Assembly: GCA_024516155.1 (NCBI GenBank)
Contig: JAJJXM010000109.1
Coordinates: forward strand, 5,001 to 69,000
Length of the DNA: 64,000 nucleotides
Reading direction: 5' to 3'
Source of the DNA: Pyronema omphalodes
Taxonomy: Eukaryota; Ascomycota; Pezizomycetes; Pezizales; Pyronemataceae
Positions 62,181 through 64,000 of this stretch are shown here, piece by piece (the first letter of the stretch is position 1; every line of letters starts with the position of its first letter). The position numbers and the translations under genes were made by a program. Under the pieces are notes generated by a model. That model ran no database searches and had not been told where the DNA came from. It worked only from the letters and a program-made list of their open reading frames with translations.

Positions 62181-64000
62181 TGACAACACCTCGAGTTCGA
62201 CCCCCCCACCCCCAGCTACAGCCACAACCACACGGAAATCCTCAGATTTTCGTGCGGCATCGTCTTCAGCTCACTTAAATTACCTAGTCGCCGCGGCTTG
62301 AGATCTGGTCCCCTCATTTTCGTCGTGCAAACGGTGAGGGCAGAGATTCGGACCCTGCAGCAGCCCCCCCACTCAGGCATCCATCAACACCCCACCACCA
62401 CAACCATATCTCTCGTCGAACTCCAAGTCATCTCTATCTGTATAAGCCCCCTGCTCATCATCTCAGGCACCGATGGGCCCCCGATCCTCAGTGGCGAGGA
62501 AGAAACCGATCCCCCCCGACAAACACCCCCTCATGGCGGCGTCCCTCGGCAGTCACGCCAGCGCAGAGCCGCACGGCGCACGTGACACCAATGACGACAT
62601 GTACCTGGATTCTTCTGAATTAAGCGAAATGGAAGACGCGTCTCCCACTCCCTCGCCAATTCGCCGCACCGCCACTCCCGAACCGACCCCCAGAAACAGA
62701 GCCCCCCCGGTCACGTCCCCCCGCACGCAACAGACCATTCGCCTACGTGACACGCCCGCCCTGACCGCCAACCCACTCAAACGCGCCGCTCCGTCCACCA
62801 CCGACGCCTCCCCCGAAGGTGCCCTCGTGTACGAATCCGGGATTGCAGACGCTCTCCAGACCTCCCGAACCAAACGCCGCACCGACACGATGACCCTACC
62901 CGTTACCATCGCCGAGCGCCTCCTGTGAGCAGTAGCCACCTACGCCGATGGCGCTCGTGAGACCGATCGCCACACGAACGAACGAATCACCAAGGCATTC
63001 CGTACGATGGACAGGGACAGAGCAATCATGCTCGAAACCCAAGACATGCTCCGGACTCTGGTCCCAAACTACAAGCCCTCAGCCCCGAAAGAACCCTCCC
63101 CCCTCCCCAATTCCCCTGACACTGCCCAATCCGCTGCCCTCATTGACTACTGGAAGACCCGCTGCTTCGCAGCCGAGGAAGCCCTCACCAAAAATAACAT
63201 CCCCGTACCCCCCTCCCCCGTATTTCCCCCCCCCACAAGTGAAGCGGCCTGGACAGGCTCTAATGTCGCTGGTAGGCTATTCAACGACAACCCACAAAAC
63301 GCCGCCAACAGAAAGAACCCCACCCCAGCACCCTCCTCCACCAACCCCCCCGCCCCTCGTAGAAACCCCCCCAAAGAACCAAACCCCCGCCCCGTGCGCG
63401 TCGTTATCCCATGCCCCGACCCCGAAAACCTTACGGACGATACCAAAGTCCAGGTAGGCAATATGATCAATCGGGCGCTACGTGATGCAGAAGCTCCCTC
63501 CCACATCAATGTGGTAACCGTTCGGAAAAGCCCCAGCGGAAGCCTCATCCTGACCTTCCCCCACAACAACACCCAAAGTGAAGTCATTCAATTCTTACCC
63601 CTGATGCACGAGGCCGCACAGTCTGTGCATATGACCCTCAACAACCCCCGCATAGCTGAAAAGTGGCACAAATTAACTGTCCACAGCATCCCCCTTGATG
63701 TCTCCCCTGACACCCCCGACGGTATGACAGCCCTTCAAGCTGAGATAGAGCGCAACAATGCCGTACACCTCACCCAACGCCCCAGATATATCACACACCC
63801 CGACAAAAGAATTGTCAAGACGGCCTCCAGCGTGATGATTGCACTAACCTCCGCCGATGACGCCCGAAGGCTCAAACGCACGAAGGTAATCATCCGGTAT
63901 GAGCCTCGCAAGGTCACCGAGTATCACTCGGCCCAACCAACCGACCAGTGCCGCCGTTGCCTCCGCTTCGGCCACCACCACGCCATCTGCCCAAACACCG
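62181..64000 (+). mobile_element. LINE E2, 5' end (continues past the window)
   Basis: A 292-bp leader without ORF, followed by ORF1. It starts sharply inside LTR B4, as expected for a LINE 5' junction. ORF2 should follow beyond 64000. Confidence 0.75.
62473..64000 (+). pseudogene. ORF1 of LINE E2 (one stop, partial)
   Basis: ATG 62473 (MGPRSSVARKKPIPPDK). The same frame is open to the window edge except for one TGA at 62926. Aligned to E1: Pro-rich N-terminus, DYWKTRCFAAEEAL, block NVVTVRKSPSGSLILTF to KLTVHSIPLDV, YITHPDKR, then the first zinc knuckle CRRCLRFGHHHAIC at the very end. It lacks the poly-C frameshift of E1, so it is the better template for the protein. Confidence 0.85.

Overview
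The window looks like a heterochromatic, transposon-saturated stretch of a filamentous fungal nuclear genome. I found no ordinary host protein gene. The evidence is the 5' end of an 18S rRNA gene with fungus-like sequence, four families of chromodomain Ty3/gypsy (chromovirus) LTR retrotransposons, and ORF1 segments of Tad1/I-like LINEs. The 18S V1 region and the LINE type lean towards Pezizomycotina, but that is a weak inference. I name the families A, B, C, D (LTR elements), E and F (LINEs). Because almost everything is nested, many genes are interrupted by younger insertions.

Layout. 1-8240: element A1 (minus), intact gag and pol, inserted into an 18S rRNA gene whose first 226 nt remain at 8241-8466. 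8816-14293: decayed element B1 (plus). 14294-23521: element B2 (minus), split by element C1 (15454-21880, plus, TSD CGGGT). 23522-23922: old C-like integrase fragment C6. 23923-24789: rearranged family-A LTR A2 (plus), facing element A3 (24881-30319, minus), which has lost its reverse transcriptase. 30320-36412: element C2 (minus). 36413-36660: family-A LTR scrap. 36702-38468: LINE F ORF1, split by a 1140-bp solo LTR of family B (TSD CCGGC). Then comes a deep nest: C5 in F, LINE E1 in C5, C4 in E1, C3 in C4 (TSD CCACT), and both the very young element D (50577-58343, TSD GCCAA) and a 1671-bp TIR element (58611-60281) in C3. 61299-62180 is a truncated family-B LTR, followed by a second LINE E copy (E2) that runs out of the window.

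How the parts work. In each LTR element gag makes the particle protein and pol (protease, reverse transcriptase, RNase H, integrase, chromodomain) replicates the RNA and inserts the cDNA. Pol lies in the -1 frame after gag. In C and D the overlap carries the canonical slippery heptamer GGGAAAA; in A it is GGATTTT directly before the gag stop. All four families have, 1-4 nt after the 5' LTR, a 9-12 nt segment complementary to a site in their own LTR, as in Tf1/sushi self-priming, and none has a tRNA-type TGG primer site.

The most unusual items are: a third ORF in D (zinc-finger-like N-terminus, C-terminal membrane segment encoded by the LTR); 26-residue repeats inserted between protease and RT of D; a short ORF0 overlapping gag by 11 nt in family C, with substitutions that suggest purifying selection; a TIR element packed with GTTTA-type palindromes and repeats; and TTAGGG-like motifs in the LTRs of B and D. 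A1 and D look potentially autonomous. The other copies are broken, and the lesions are listed by copy.
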